In this document: piece by piece, positions 1-8,592 of the stretch
Layout of the letters: each line of letters opens with the position of its first letter
Numbering within the stretch: position 1 is the first letter of the stretch
Source: Xylaria sp. FL1777
Taxonomy: Eukaryota > Ascomycota > Sordariomycetes > Xylariales > Xylariaceae
Assembly (NCBI GenBank): GCA_022578965.1
Contig: MU401052.1
Location: 1 to 11,406 of the forward strand
Direction: 5' to 3'
DNA: 11,406 nucleotides
Made by a program: the position numbers and the translations under genes
The notes under the pieces: model-generated
Seen by the model: the letters and a program-made list of their open reading frames with translations, nothing else
What the model was told of the DNA's origin: nothing
The model's database searches: none

Positions 1-65
1 ATTAATAAAAATCAGCTATTTATTAAAATTAATAAAAAATAGCAGCTATATATTTTTAATTATAA

Positions 66-103
<38 letters not shown>

Positions 104-1688
104 ATAGCTAAATATAAATTAGCGCAAAGTATTATATATGTTTTATTTTTTTTGCTTTTTTTTTAGCGTTTTAAAACTATTATTTATTAGCAATTTTTTA
201 TTATGCTTTAATAATTTAAATTATATTAATAAATTTATAGTTAGCAATATATTTATATATATAAAAAAAGCACTTAAAAATAATGCAACTATAATTAGTT
301 TTACTAAAAATAATAAAATAAAAGTTATAAGTATTATTAAGTATAAAGCTAATTAGCTTAATTATATATTAAACATTTAATAAATATTTAATTATTGCTT
401 TATTTGCATTTTTAGTATTAATTTTAAAGTTAAACAAAGTATATTTTTAATAGTATTTTTAATTTATGGTTTATTTATAAAATGCTTAGTATGCTTATTA
501 AAAGCATGCTAATATATTATAAAAAGCTTAATATATAAAATATAGCTATATTTTTTTTATTTCTTTTATTTAAATATTTTTATAATATTATAAACTAAAA
601 AAAATATAATATTTATATTAATTATTTTATTAAATATAATAATAATATATTATTAAACTTTTTTTAGTATAAAATATTTTATTATATTATTAATAGTAAA
701 GTTTAAGTATTAATATAAGTTTATAAAATATTTTACGTAAAATTTTTAAAGCTTTTGTTATAAAAACTAAAAAATAATCTTTTTTTAAAACATAAACTAT
801 TAATGTATTTTTAGCAGTAATTTTAATAATTAATTAAAGTTATAATAATATAAATTATAATATACTTTTTATTATATATTTTTTTACTTTTTAATATTTT
901 TATTATTTAGTTGCTATAAAAATTATAAAGTATATTTTTTAAAGCATTTTATATTTATAAATTTATATATATTTAATTAAATAGCTTATAGCTTATTTTT
1001 AAACTTTAGTTTAGCTTTAATTTATTTAGCAAGCTTAATTAGCTTAAATTATTTTAGTTTAAAATTAACTATTAAACTATTTTTATTTTTAAGCTTATTA
1101 ATTATAATTAATTAATAGTTTAATAATATAAACTATATATAATTAAATATTAAGCTTTTTAATACGTTATTATTTATGTTTATTATAAAGTATAAATTAT
1201 TTTCATTGTTTTTTAGTAGCTTTTTTTTATGTTTTAGTTTAAAAAGCTTAACTTTTTATGCTTTTAATAAATTAAAATATTAATAAAAAGCAAAAAAAAA
1301 TGCTATTTTTTATATTATATTATTTTAAATAGCTTAATTAAACTTTTATAATAAATTTAAAAGGTTTTTAAAAGTAATAAAGCTAAACTAAATAATATAT
1401 ATTATATTATAAATATTTATTTTTATTTTAAAAGCTATAATAATAAGCATAATTTAATAAAAGAAATTTAGCTTTATAAATTTATTATATAATTATTATT
1501 AGTTATTAAAACATATATTTATATTATATTTTTAAATAAAATGTTTTATTTTAATTAAAATAAATTTTAATTTTTAAAGCTATATTATTAAAAAATAATA
1601 TATAGCAATAAGCCTTTTTTTGCTATTTATAAAAATAATAGTTTTAAAAATTAAGTATATTATATTATATTATATTTTATTAATTAAA
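1..1688. other. AT-rich stretch, no recognised gene
   Basis: I find no gene I can name here. The plus strand is T-rich in much of it, as in the pol remnant at the other end of the window, which would fit a decayed minus-strand transposon frame. I could not align either strand convincingly to a known domain. The open frame at 138-356 (+, 72 codons) is rich in Phe, Leu, Ile, Asn and Lys, as expected of chance AT-rich sequence, and shows no motif. Confidence 0.6.
72..101. repeat. 30-base poly(A) run
   Basis: Thirty consecutive A residues, by far the longest homopolymer in the window. It could be the A-tail of a retroposed element (LINE, SINE or processed transcript) whose body lies to the left on the plus strand, or simply slippage in AT-rich DNA. 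Only 71 bases are visible upstream, so an element body cannot be tested. Confidence 0.9.
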
Positions 1689-1696
1689 AAACTTAA
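1689..1696. repeat. Target site duplication, left copy (8 bp)
   Basis: AAACTTAA, identical to the sequence directly after the right end of the element. The base pairing of the TIRs stops exactly at this boundary. Confidence 0.85.
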
Positions 1697-1778
1697 AGCA
1701 ATTAATATATTAGCATAAAGAATTGTTATATTAGCATAACTTTATATAGGCATAACTTTTTTTAGGGGTTTTATTAGC
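1697..1778 (+). repeat. Left terminal inverted repeat
   Basis: Pairs with the complement of 2329-2409. The outer 66 bases are ungapped with six transitions; the inner part matches again after a one-base T-run difference and three mismatched bases. The hexamer GCATAA occurs three times, at 1713-1718, 1734-1739 and 1750-1755. This resembles the repeated subterminal transposase-binding motifs of TIR transposons, though binding is inference. Confidence 0.88.
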
Positions 1779-1846
1779 TAAAATTAAGGCTTGCTAAGTA
1801 AAACCTTTAGCGTTAACCCGTTTAGCTTATTAACTTACGCGTAAAG

Positions 1847-2299
1847 GCTATAATAGCTACTAAAGCTATAAAAGCTACAATAGCTATAATAGCTATAATA
1901 GCTATATATATAAAAGCTACAAAAGCTATAATAGGTTAGCTATAAAAGCTATAATAAGTTAGCTATAAAAGCTATATTAAGTTAGCTATAAAAGCTATAA
2001 TAAGTTAGCTAAATTAGCTATAATAGCTGCAATAAGTTAGCTATAATAAGTTAGCTATAATAGCTATAATAAGTTAACTATAATAGCTATAATAAGTTAG
2101 CTATAATAGCTATAATAAGTTAACCGCAATAAGTTAGCTATAATAACCGCAATAAGTTAGCTATAATAGCCGTAATAAGTTAGCTATAATAGCCGCAATA
2201 GGTTAGCTATAATAGGTTAGCTATAATAGCTGCAATAGGTTAGCCATAATAGCTGCAATAGCAAAAGCCGCAATAAGTTAGCTATAAAAGCCACAATAG
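1847..2299. repeat. Satellite-like tandem array inside the TIR element
   Basis: The core is built from a 9-mer close to GCTATAATA and a 5-mer close to AGTTA, combined into 14-bp and 23-bp periods. The left part is mostly GCTATAATA/GCTATAAAA repeats, and the right part mostly the 14- and 23-bp compound units. Units toward the right end keep more C and G (for example GCCGCAATA and GCTGCAATA), so the ancestral unit was probably GC-richer. Mixed periods make a continuous reading frame unlikely, so this is structural or satellite DNA rather than coding. Confidence 0.85.
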
Positions 2300-2328
2300 T
2301 ACTACATGCATTAACAATTATTTTTTGG

Positions 2329-2409
2329 GCTAATAAAAGAGCTAAAAAAGTTATGCTTATATAAAGTTATACTAGTGTAGCAATTCTTTATACTAATATA
2401 TTAATTGCT
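2329..2409 (-). repeat. Right terminal inverted repeat
   Basis: Complement of the left TIR. The three internal hexamers are present, two altered to GTATAA by a single transition each and the innermost intact as GCATAA. The ancestral hexamer is therefore probably the form seen in the left TIR. Confidence 0.88.
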
Positions 2410-2417
2410 AAACTTAA
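2410..2417. repeat. Target site duplication, right copy (8 bp)
   Basis: AAACTTAA, identical to 1689-1696. Confidence 0.85.
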
Positions 2418-3122
2418 TTATTAATAATTTTTTATAATAATACTTTTTTTTATAAAATAAATAATAAAAAATATATTAAGCTAATTAATTAAAATATAAA
2501 TAAATTATAGTTTTTTTAAATAAATATTTTCTTATTAAAATTTAGCTTTAAATAATATAAACTTTTAAGCGTTTAAGCTTAATATAATAATATAACTAAA
2601 TTATAATATATTTTATAAAACTAACGCTTTTATATAATATATATTAAAATATATAATTTAAAAATCTTTTTATTAATAAACTATATAAAGCTTATTAATA
2701 ATTATAAATATAATTTTTTAATTAAACAAAAAGTTATAAAATAAATTAATAACATATTTTTAAATAATGTATTTAAGCTTAAAAATAATCTATATAAAAC
2801 ATTTTAAAGCTAATTTAGCTTATATAGCATTATTTTATTAAATAATAAAAATATATTTTTATAATTATTTATATAATATTAACTAATTTTTATTATATTA
2901 TTTATTATTATTATTAATAACTTACTATGTTACTTTATAGCATAGTTTTTTTACTTGTGTACTTATAAGTAAAACTATACAAAAAGCTAAATAAAAACCT
3001 TATGTAATAATATTTATGCTGCTACTTTAAAGTTTTTTTACTTTGTAATAACTAGTTTTTATTAATTAGCTTACTAAACAAAAAGTAATAATTAAAAAGC
3101 AAAAAGATTTTTTTTAAAGCTT
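2418..3122. other. AT-rich stretch, no recognised gene
   Basis: No domain or convincing frame was seen. The only local structure is an imperfect hairpin at about 2942-2978 (arms reading ATAG-T-run-ACTT and AAGTAAAACTAT). Otherwise this is low-complexity A/T sequence between the TIR element and the decayed minus-strand frame. Confidence 0.55.
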
Positions 3123-4020
3123 TTAAACCTTTTGCTTTTTTAGAAAGCATATAAAAGCTTTTTTTTTGTTTTTTAGGACTTTTAAAAAAGCACTTTTGCT
3201 TTTTTTGCTAGTTTTTTCTTTATTTCCTGCTTTTTTTCTTTTTTTTTTCTTTTTTTTTATTTCAACTGCTTTATTATATATTATTATTTTATTAGTAGCA
3301 AATAGCTACTTTATAATATTACTTGCAGCTTTAAGCTTTTTTATAACTAATTATAAATTTTTATTAGTTTATAATAGTTTAGCTGCAAAGCTTTTTTATA
3401 GCTGCTTTTTTTTATTTTTTAATAAGTTATAACGTAAAACTATATGCTAAAAAGTTTTTTTCTTTTTTGTATATTTATAAAAAGGCATAAAAAAGCTGAA
3501 AACTTTTTTTTTATGTAAAAATGCTTTTAGCTTTATTTTTTTAGTATATATTTGCATTATTATAGCTGCTTTATGCTTTAATAATTTGCTATACTTTTTA
3601 AAAGCTTTATTTTTGTTAAGCTTTTATTTAATTATTATTAAATCGCTACTGCTTGTTTTAGTTTAGCTTTATTTGCTTATTTATTTTTTTTTTAGTGTAA
3701 TTTTAGGTTTTTTTTTTTAACTACTTTTTTTGCTAAAAGTTTAAAGCTAACGTTAGATTTTTTTTAATTATGCTTTTATTATTGCTTATAAGCTTGCTTT
3801 TTGTTTAGTTTTTAGCTTTTTAAGCTATTATATTTTAAATAAAAGTTTTAATTTTTTTTGTTGCTTTTTAAATCGATTTTTTAGCTACTAAACTTTTTAT
3901 ATAATGTTTATAAGCTATTATTTTATTACTAAAATACAAGTTAATAAAAAAAATTTTTATTTTAGTTTTTAAGTGCTTTATTTTAGTTACTTTAAAAGCT
4001 TTAGCTATATATTTAAAGTA
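3123..4020 (-). pseudogene. Decayed lysine-rich coding-like segment, possibly a DNA-transposon transposase tail
   Basis: The product is not recognised. On the minus strand, the frame starting at 4020 runs about 50 codons before its first stop. A second frame carries a lysine-rich C-terminal part ending at a stop at 3125-3123. That tail has a heptad-like Leu/Ile/Ala stretch, then a run dominated by Lys and Arg (about 3270-3180), and its early in-frame stops are TAA or TAG, consistent with lost Gln or Trp codons. The layout (helix, then basic tail) resembles the C-terminus of fungal pogo/Fot1-type transposases, but I see no DDE motif, so this is a weak guess. At least one frame change separates the two halves. 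The open frame at 3166-3432 (+, 88 codons) is the antisense of this tail: poly-Phe/Leu with no motif, so I do not call it a gene. Confidence 0.4.
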
Positions 4021-4049
4021 CTTATTTTAAATTATTACTAATAAATTAA

Positions 4050-4155
4050 CATGTTACGAAATTAGCACAAAAGTGGCCTTTAAAGCGGCTTAATGCTTTT
4101 ATATATACTTTGCACCTTTTTTTTTGTTAATTAAAGCCGAAGTTATATAACGACT
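4050..4155. other. GC-richer patch upstream of the minus-strand pseudogene
   Basis: This short stretch keeps CpA, TpG and CpG dinucleotides (GTGGCC, GCGGC, GCACC, GCCGAAG) that are scarce around it. It lies just upstream of the minus-strand coding-like segment, where a promoter or an element end would be expected. I found no inverted partner for it elsewhere in the window, so an element end is not shown. Confidence 0.5.
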
Positions 4156-4158
4156 TAT

Positions 4159-4288
4159 TTAGTTTACTAAGCTTATAATAATTTAAAGCTTATTAAGGTT
4201 ACAATAATTTAAAGCTTATTAAGCTTATAATAATTTAAAGCTTATTAAGCTTATAATAATTTAGTGTTTATTAAACTTGCAATAATTT
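4159..4288. repeat. 26-bp minisatellite, five copies
   Basis: Five consecutive 26-bp units starting at 4159, 4185, 4211, 4237 and 4263. Units 3 and 4 are identical, unit 2 differs at two positions, and units 1 and 5 are more diverged. Each unit contains AAGCTTATTAAG-like sequence followed by ATAATTT. It ends 25 bases from repeat B (minus orientation). Confidence 0.9.
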
Positions 4289-4313
4289 AAAAGAAGTTAT
4301 TATTTTTTTTACC

Positions 4314-4572
4314 TTTTTTTTGTTTATATAATTATGTACTTTTTATATTTAATTACTTATGTAGTTTTAGTTTTTTAGCTATTAATTTTTTATAACTGCT
4401 AAGCATTAATATATTTATTACTTTTAAACTTTTAAGATTTTTATTAATGTATAATAATAAAAGTACTTTAAAAACCTTTTTAATAAATTATTGTTAAAAA
4501 TTTTATTATTACTTATACATTAAAACTTTAAAAGCAAACTTATTATATTAATATATAATAAATTTATTATAT
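4314..4572 (-). repeat. Repeat B, minus-oriented copy
   Basis: The reverse complement aligns with 8274-8534 end to end with few indels. In roughly the first 140 aligned bases I counted 26 differences, 25 of them transitions. In 24 of those this copy carries the A or T, so it is the more mutated of the two. One frame of the family is weakly coding-like, but no protein family was recognised. In B orientation it is followed by the 26-bp minisatellite. Confidence 0.88.
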
Positions 4573-5237
4573 TTTAATAGCTTTTTAATTAATAAAACTT
4601 AATATATAAAAATAAATATTAATATAAAAAGTTAAATAATAAACAATTTATAAAATAAACTTTTAAAAGTATACTAAAGAAATATTTAAACAATAAAAAT
4701 GCTAAATAGTATTATATAAGTAAAACTTACTTAATAATTAATAAATTAAATTTAAGTTATATTATTAAAAACAAAAAGTTAAAAATTAAGTTTAAAGATT
4801 TTAAAGATTTTTAAAACTAGCAATATATTAAAATAATAAACTTTAATACTTTTATTAGCTATTTTTATTAAAAAAAAGCAATAGCAAAAAAAAAAAAGTT
4901 AAATAGCAGTAATAAAAAAAAATTAACGTTAATATTAGCGCTATAAAATAAACTAGTTGTTTTAATTTAAAAAATAGCTTAAATATTAAACGTTATAACT
5001 TTTAAACTAGCATAAATATTAGTTATAATAATTAAAGCAGCAATAATAATTGCTATTATAATAATAAATTAAAGCTTTAAATAAATAATTATATTATAAT
5101 AAATATTAATATTATTACTAGTAAATTTAATGCTTATTTTTATTATTATTATACTTAAAGTAATAATTTAAAATAAAAAACTTAACGTTTTATTATTATT
5201 ATTGTTTTTATTATTAAAATTATTTATAATATTAAAA
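4573..5237. other. A-rich stretch upstream of gag, no defined feature
   Basis: Plus-strand A-rich sequence directly before the recognisable gag domain, so it probably holds the decayed gag N-terminus and leader of that element. I could not align it to anything, and no LTR or primer-binding site is visible. Confidence 0.4.
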
Positions 5238-5960
5238 ATGCTAAACATTAAAAAGTTTAAACTTATTGCTTTAAAACTTTATAATAAATTTATAAATATA
5301 AAAGCTTTTTTAATTTATATTAAACTTTATTTAAAATAGCATTTTATTACTATTATAAAAAAAAACTAAAAAATAATAATTATTTTATAATTTTTATTAA
5401 AAAAAATACTAAAATAGTTTTAATTTATTTTAAAAAATCTTTTAAAAGCTAATAAGTTAATTAATTTTAAGCTAAAAACAAAAAAATTTTTAAAAACTAT
5501 ATTAAGTTTAAAAATTAAATAAAAATATTATTTAAAAACACTTAAAAAGTAAAATATATAAAAAAACCATTTTATTGCTTAAAATAAATAAAAATAATAA
5601 TAAATTATGCTATAAAATTTAAATAATTAATAATAATTTTAAAATTGCTTCAGCTTATATTATTTTATTTATTTTATAGTAAACTTAAAATTTAAATTTA
5701 AAATAAACTATATAAAATAAATAAACTAGCAAAAATTAATATATATATTAATATAATTATTATAATTAATTAATAATTATTTAATTAATATTTTAAAACT
5801 AAAAAAACTAAAAAAAAAAAAAAAAAATACTTAAAAAAATATTAAATAAAGATTTAAATAAATTAATAAAATTTAAAAATAATAACCTTAAAATATGTTT
5901 AAAGTTAAATGTTATAACTATAAAAAAAAAACACTTTTAAAAATAATGCTGATTTAAGAA
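5238..5960 (+). pseudogene. gag: Decayed Ty3/gypsy Gag (retrotransposon capsid and zinc knuckle)
   Basis: Gag coats the RNA of LTR retrotransposons. From the ATG at 5238 the frame reads NIKAF, the residues in the family's N-terminal block before the first capsid helices. After a one-base shift in the A-run at 5357-5365, a single stop-containing frame gives the later capsid blocks. These include an LK-stop stretch at 5579-5587 where the family has LKQ, a YAIKF-type block near 5606, and FYSKLK at 5672-5689 where the family has FY.GLK. KIN then KLAKI follow, where KID.PA is usual, then YIN and several Ile at 5744-5770. A Cys-Tyr-Asn motif at 5910 with His at 5932 and Cys at 5947 fits a CX2CX4HX4C knuckle with its second Cys changed to Tyr and two bases lost. 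Expected pol does not follow; repeat A begins at 6186. The true N-terminus and end are not defined. Confidence 0.8.
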
Positions 5961-6185
5961 AAAAAACAAAAAAAAAAACTATAAAAAAAAAAAAATTCTT
6001 TAATTTAAGAAAAAAATACAAGTTATAAAAGTTTAAAACAATAAAAAATAATAAAGCAATTTAAAAAATACATTTTTAAAGCAAAAATATAAAATTGCTA
6101 TTTTAAATTAAAATAAAAATATTATACTAAATAAATTTAAATGCTTTATTTATATAAGTTAAAATAAATAAGCATATAAATATTA

Positions 6186-6489
6186 TTTAAAAGCTTTATA
6201 GTTGTTATAATAGCGCACTATATATATGTTATATAATATTAACTTAGTAATACACTTTAATTATAAAGTGAAAAAGTAAAGAAAACATAGCTAACTAAGC
6301 TGCTATATTAAGACTTTTTATTTTTATTTATAGTGAGGTATAAATAAAGTTTATAAATTATAGGTTATATAATTAAGCTACTTATATTATTAATTGCTAT
6401 AATATTATAATATAATAAAACTAATATAATAATTAAACTATTAATTATATTAATATAATAGCTATAGCTAATATAATAATAGCTATATA
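6186..6489 (+). repeat. Repeat A, first direct copy (304 bp), LTR candidate
   Basis: Aligns without any gap to 7973-8276 at a constant offset of 1787. The copies differ at 26 of 304 positions (91% identity), and all 26 differences are transitions. The copy includes TGTTATAA at 6203 and a TATAAATA box-like sequence at 6339-6346 retained in both copies. It starts shortly after the gag remnant. Confidence 0.92.
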
Positions 6490-6513
6490 ATTAAAAGTTA
6501 TAACTACTTTTTT

Positions 6514-6577
6514 AAATCTTTTATTATTTTTAGTTTATATAAACAAACTTATATAATTACTAAAGAATAAAAGATTT
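6514..6577. repeat. Imperfect palindrome, 29-bp arms, 6-base loop
   Basis: Arms at 6514-6542 and 6549-6577 pair at 23 of 29 positions around the loop ACAAAC. The outer 12 and inner 8 pairs are perfect. It lies 25 bases after the first A copy. It could form a cruciform or RNA hairpin; no function is implied. Confidence 0.7.
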
Positions 6578-6792
6578 GCAAAAATATTACTTATTATTAT
6601 ATTAAAAGTTCAATTTATTTTTTTATATCTTTTGTTATAAAGTTTAATATATTGTTTTAATTAATAACTTATTAATTTAAACTTTTTATTACAAAAAATA
6701 GTTTAATATTTTGTTTTATAAATAATTTATATAAAAACGTAAGTATTAATAAATTAAAAAAGGTGTAAATAAATAAAGTATAATAAATAAAC

Positions 6793-6844
6793 TAACTAAT
6801 TAATTAATTAACCGGCTAATTATTTAACTAATTAATTAATTAAC
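6793..6844. repeat. Pair of identical 20-bp direct repeats
   Basis: A TAAC-TAAT-TAAT-TAAT-TAAC sequence occurs at 6793-6812 and again at 6825-6844, separated by a 12-base spacer containing CCGG at its left edge. Because the unit is close to palindromic, the two copies can also pair with each other. Confidence 0.8.
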
Positions 6845-7640
6845 TAAGCTTTAAGCTTTAAAACTATAATACTTATAATATTAGCTAATTTATATAATGA
6901 TAAAGGTATTATAGCTTTAAGTAAATTAGTTAATTAAATAGGTGGTATATAAGTTAATAATGGTTTGTTTGTATAGTTAAAACAAAGACACTAAAAATAA
7001 CCTAAAATAATCTATATATAGCGGGCTGTTTAAAAAAACGTAAGTACTTCTAAAACAGTAAATTTTGTACTGCGTATAAAGTACCTAGGTTTATAACGGA
7101 AATTTAAAGCGTTCGTGAGATTTTTATATGTAAACAGCTTAGCAAACATGTTAGTTTATTGTTTAAAACGGGTTTTTTAGTTCGGAAAGCAAAGGTACTT
7201 TATAACTAGTATTAATTTATATTGCGCGAAAGGTATTTTAGCTATAAAAAGACTTAAAGGGTTTATTTAAAGGTTAATAACCTAGCAGAAATATTCGGTT
7301 ATATAAAAATAAAACAGCTAATAAAAGTGTTAGTTGTTTAGTTTTTTAGATTTTAGCTTAACTATTTTGCTAAAAGTATTGCTATATCGAAATAAGTATA
7401 ATTTACTAGCGTTTTATATAGGTTAATACTTAGTGAAAAATAGTGATAAGTTAGTAATAGCTTTGCGGAAATGTTTAGCTATTATTGTTAAAAATATTTA
7501 GCTTTGTAAGCATATTTAGCTAGCGTTTTTTATAGCAGCGTTAGCTTATATAAACATATATGTACTAACGCGTTAAAAATATCTGTAATTTAGTTATATA
7601 TTATATAAATATATATAATAAAGGTAAAAGTAACTAATAA

Positions 7641-7832
7641 AGCTATAAATTAGCTAACATGCTAATTTTTAAGCTATTACTAAAGCTATAAATAAAATGC
7701 TATATATAAAAGTGTACTATAGCAAAATAGCTAACAAGGCTATAATTAGTTAGCATGCTAATTTTTTAGCTATTATTAAAGCTAAAAAAATAAAGTGCTA
7801 ATAAAGCTAACTTAACTAATTAAAGTGTTAAT
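7641..7832. repeat. Tandem duplication of about 96 bp
   Basis: The stretch from 7641 (AGCTATAAATTAGC, then ACATGCTAATTTTTAAGCTATTA) recurs from about 7738 with a few substitutions and single-base indels. The offset is 96-97. The exact right boundary of the second copy is unclear. Confidence 0.6.
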
Positions 7833-7972
7833 TTATAAAAGCATTACTAACGGTAATAAAAGAGTTAATGCAAGTATTAATACTTTAAAATGCTAGCTTA
7901 AGTGTAGCAATTATAAGTTTAAACAGCTATAGAAAACTAAAGGGTTATAAAAGTATTACTAATATATAAATC

Positions 7973-8276
7973 TTTAAAAACCTTATAATTGTTATAACGG
8001 TGTACTATATATATATTATGTAATATTAACTTAGTAATATACTTTAATTATAAAGTGAAAAAGTAAAGAAAATATAGCTAATTAAGCTATTATATTAAGA
8101 CTTTTTATTTTTATTTATAGTGAGGTATAAATAAGGTTTATAAGTTATAAGTTATATAATTAAGCTATTTATACTACTAATTATTATAATACTATAATAT
8201 AATAAAACTAATATAATAATTAAACCATTAATTATATTAATATAATAGCTATAGCTAATATAATAGCAGCTATATA
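7973..8276 (+). repeat. Repeat A, second direct copy (304 bp)
   Basis: Partner of 6186-6489, with 26 transitions and no transversion or gap. Both copies carry some retained C/G that the other has lost, so they were mutated independently after duplication. Its right end coincides with the left end of repeat B (plus copy): homology to A stops at 8276 and homology to B starts at 8274. Confidence 0.92.
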
Positions 8277-8534
8277 TAACGGACTTGTTATATATTAATA
8301 TAACAGGTTTACTCTTAGGGTCTTGATTTGCAAGTAATAATAGGATTTTTAACAGTGGTTTATTAAAAAGGTTTTTAAGGTACTTTTATTACTATGCATT
8401 AATAAAGGTCTTAAAAAATTTAAAAGTAATAAATATATTAGTGCTTAGTAGTTATAAAAAGTTAATAGCTAAAGAGCTAAAAACTAAATAAGTAATTAAA
8501 TATAAAAAGTATATAATTATATAAATAAAAAAAA
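8274..8534 (+). repeat. Repeat B, plus-oriented copy
   Basis: Inverted partner of 4314-4572 and the less mutated copy (it keeps CGG, CAG, GGG and GTGG where the partner has A/T). It contains TGTTAT...ATAACA at about 8286-8305. One frame after 8340 reads Trp/Phe/Lys/Leu-rich with stops that could be lost Gln codons, but no family was recognised. It is followed after 58 bases by a 38-bp tandem repeat and then by a coding-like segment in the same orientation. Confidence 0.88.
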
Positions 8535-8592
8535 CAATAGTAATAATTTATAAACGTTGCTTTTTTTAATAGATTTAAAGCTATATTGTTTT

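Larger units (their letters stand above)
1697..2409. mobile_element. Non-autonomous TIR DNA transposon (MITE-like), 713 bp
   Basis: The two ends are inverted repeats of each other over about 80 bases. The outermost 66 positions match at 60 and differ by six transitions with no gap. The element is flanked by a perfect 8-bp direct duplication, AAACTTAA, at 1689-1696 and 2410-2417, which fixes both ends. It has no transposase frame; the interior is an AT-rich tandem array, so it must have been moved in trans. An 8-bp target duplication is typical of hAT elements and also occurs in some other superfamilies. The long TIR starting AGCAATTAAT does not look like a usual hAT end, so the superfamily is left open. 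The element is GC-richer than its surroundings (22 of 60 bases in 1801-1860), suggesting later insertion or weaker mutation. Confidence 0.88.
6490..7972. other. Segment between the A repeats; less mutated in its right part, no gene
   Basis: The left third is AT-only in character. From about 6950 to 7970 the sequence keeps CpG and TpG, and 7081-7140 has 19 G or C of 60. This fits DNA that was single-copy, or inserted later, and so escaped most of the mutation. The frame at 7049-7270 has only two internal stops (7094 and 7178), but I recognise no protein in it. Tandem and palindromic substructure is listed separately. Confidence 0.6.
6186..8276. mobile_element. Candidate non-autonomous LTR-type element bounded by repeat A
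   Basis: Two 304-bp direct repeats enclose 1483 bp with no recognisable coding region, giving 2091 bp. This is the layout of a small non-autonomous LTR element (LARD or TRIM type). Against it, the copies do not end in a clean TG...CA pair, no target duplication was found at the outer edges, and I could not see a primer-binding site or polypurine tract. A tandem duplication of a larger unit, or two solo copies, remains possible. Confidence 0.35.

Noticed and set aside
138..356. Open frame of 72 codons on the plus strand
   Set aside because: Its composition is that of chance AT-rich sequence (Phe, Ile, Asn, Lys), with no motif, no plausible start context and no similarity to any family I know.
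430..830. Minus-strand short strings resembling RNase H motifs (Asn-His-Lys and Phe-Tyr-x-Lys-Ser-Phe)
   Set aside because: The spacing between them is about twice that of the family, and neither extends into a longer alignment.
1207..1320. Minus-strand Ile-Asn-Ile-Leu-Ile-Tyr resembling a reverse-transcriptase active-site block
   Set aside because: One of the two Asp positions is missing and the neighbouring residues do not align to either Ty3/gypsy or LINE reverse transcriptase. AT-rich codons give such strings by chance.
1847..2299. CRISPR-like array
   Set aside because: The units are 9, 14 and 23 bp, directly abutting and mutually similar, with no unique spacers. It is a minisatellite inside a TIR element.
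3166..3432. Open frame of 88 codons on the plus strand that looks like a multi-pass membrane protein
   Set aside because: It is the antisense of a lysine-rich minus-strand segment: runs of AAA on one strand read as Phe on the other. The hydrophobicity comes from T-runs.
7990..8305. Repeat A redrawn as a TGTTATAA...TATAACA LTR
   Set aside because: The ATAACA end lies inside repeat B, which recurs elsewhere without A. The first A copy lacks this end, and no flanking duplication was found.
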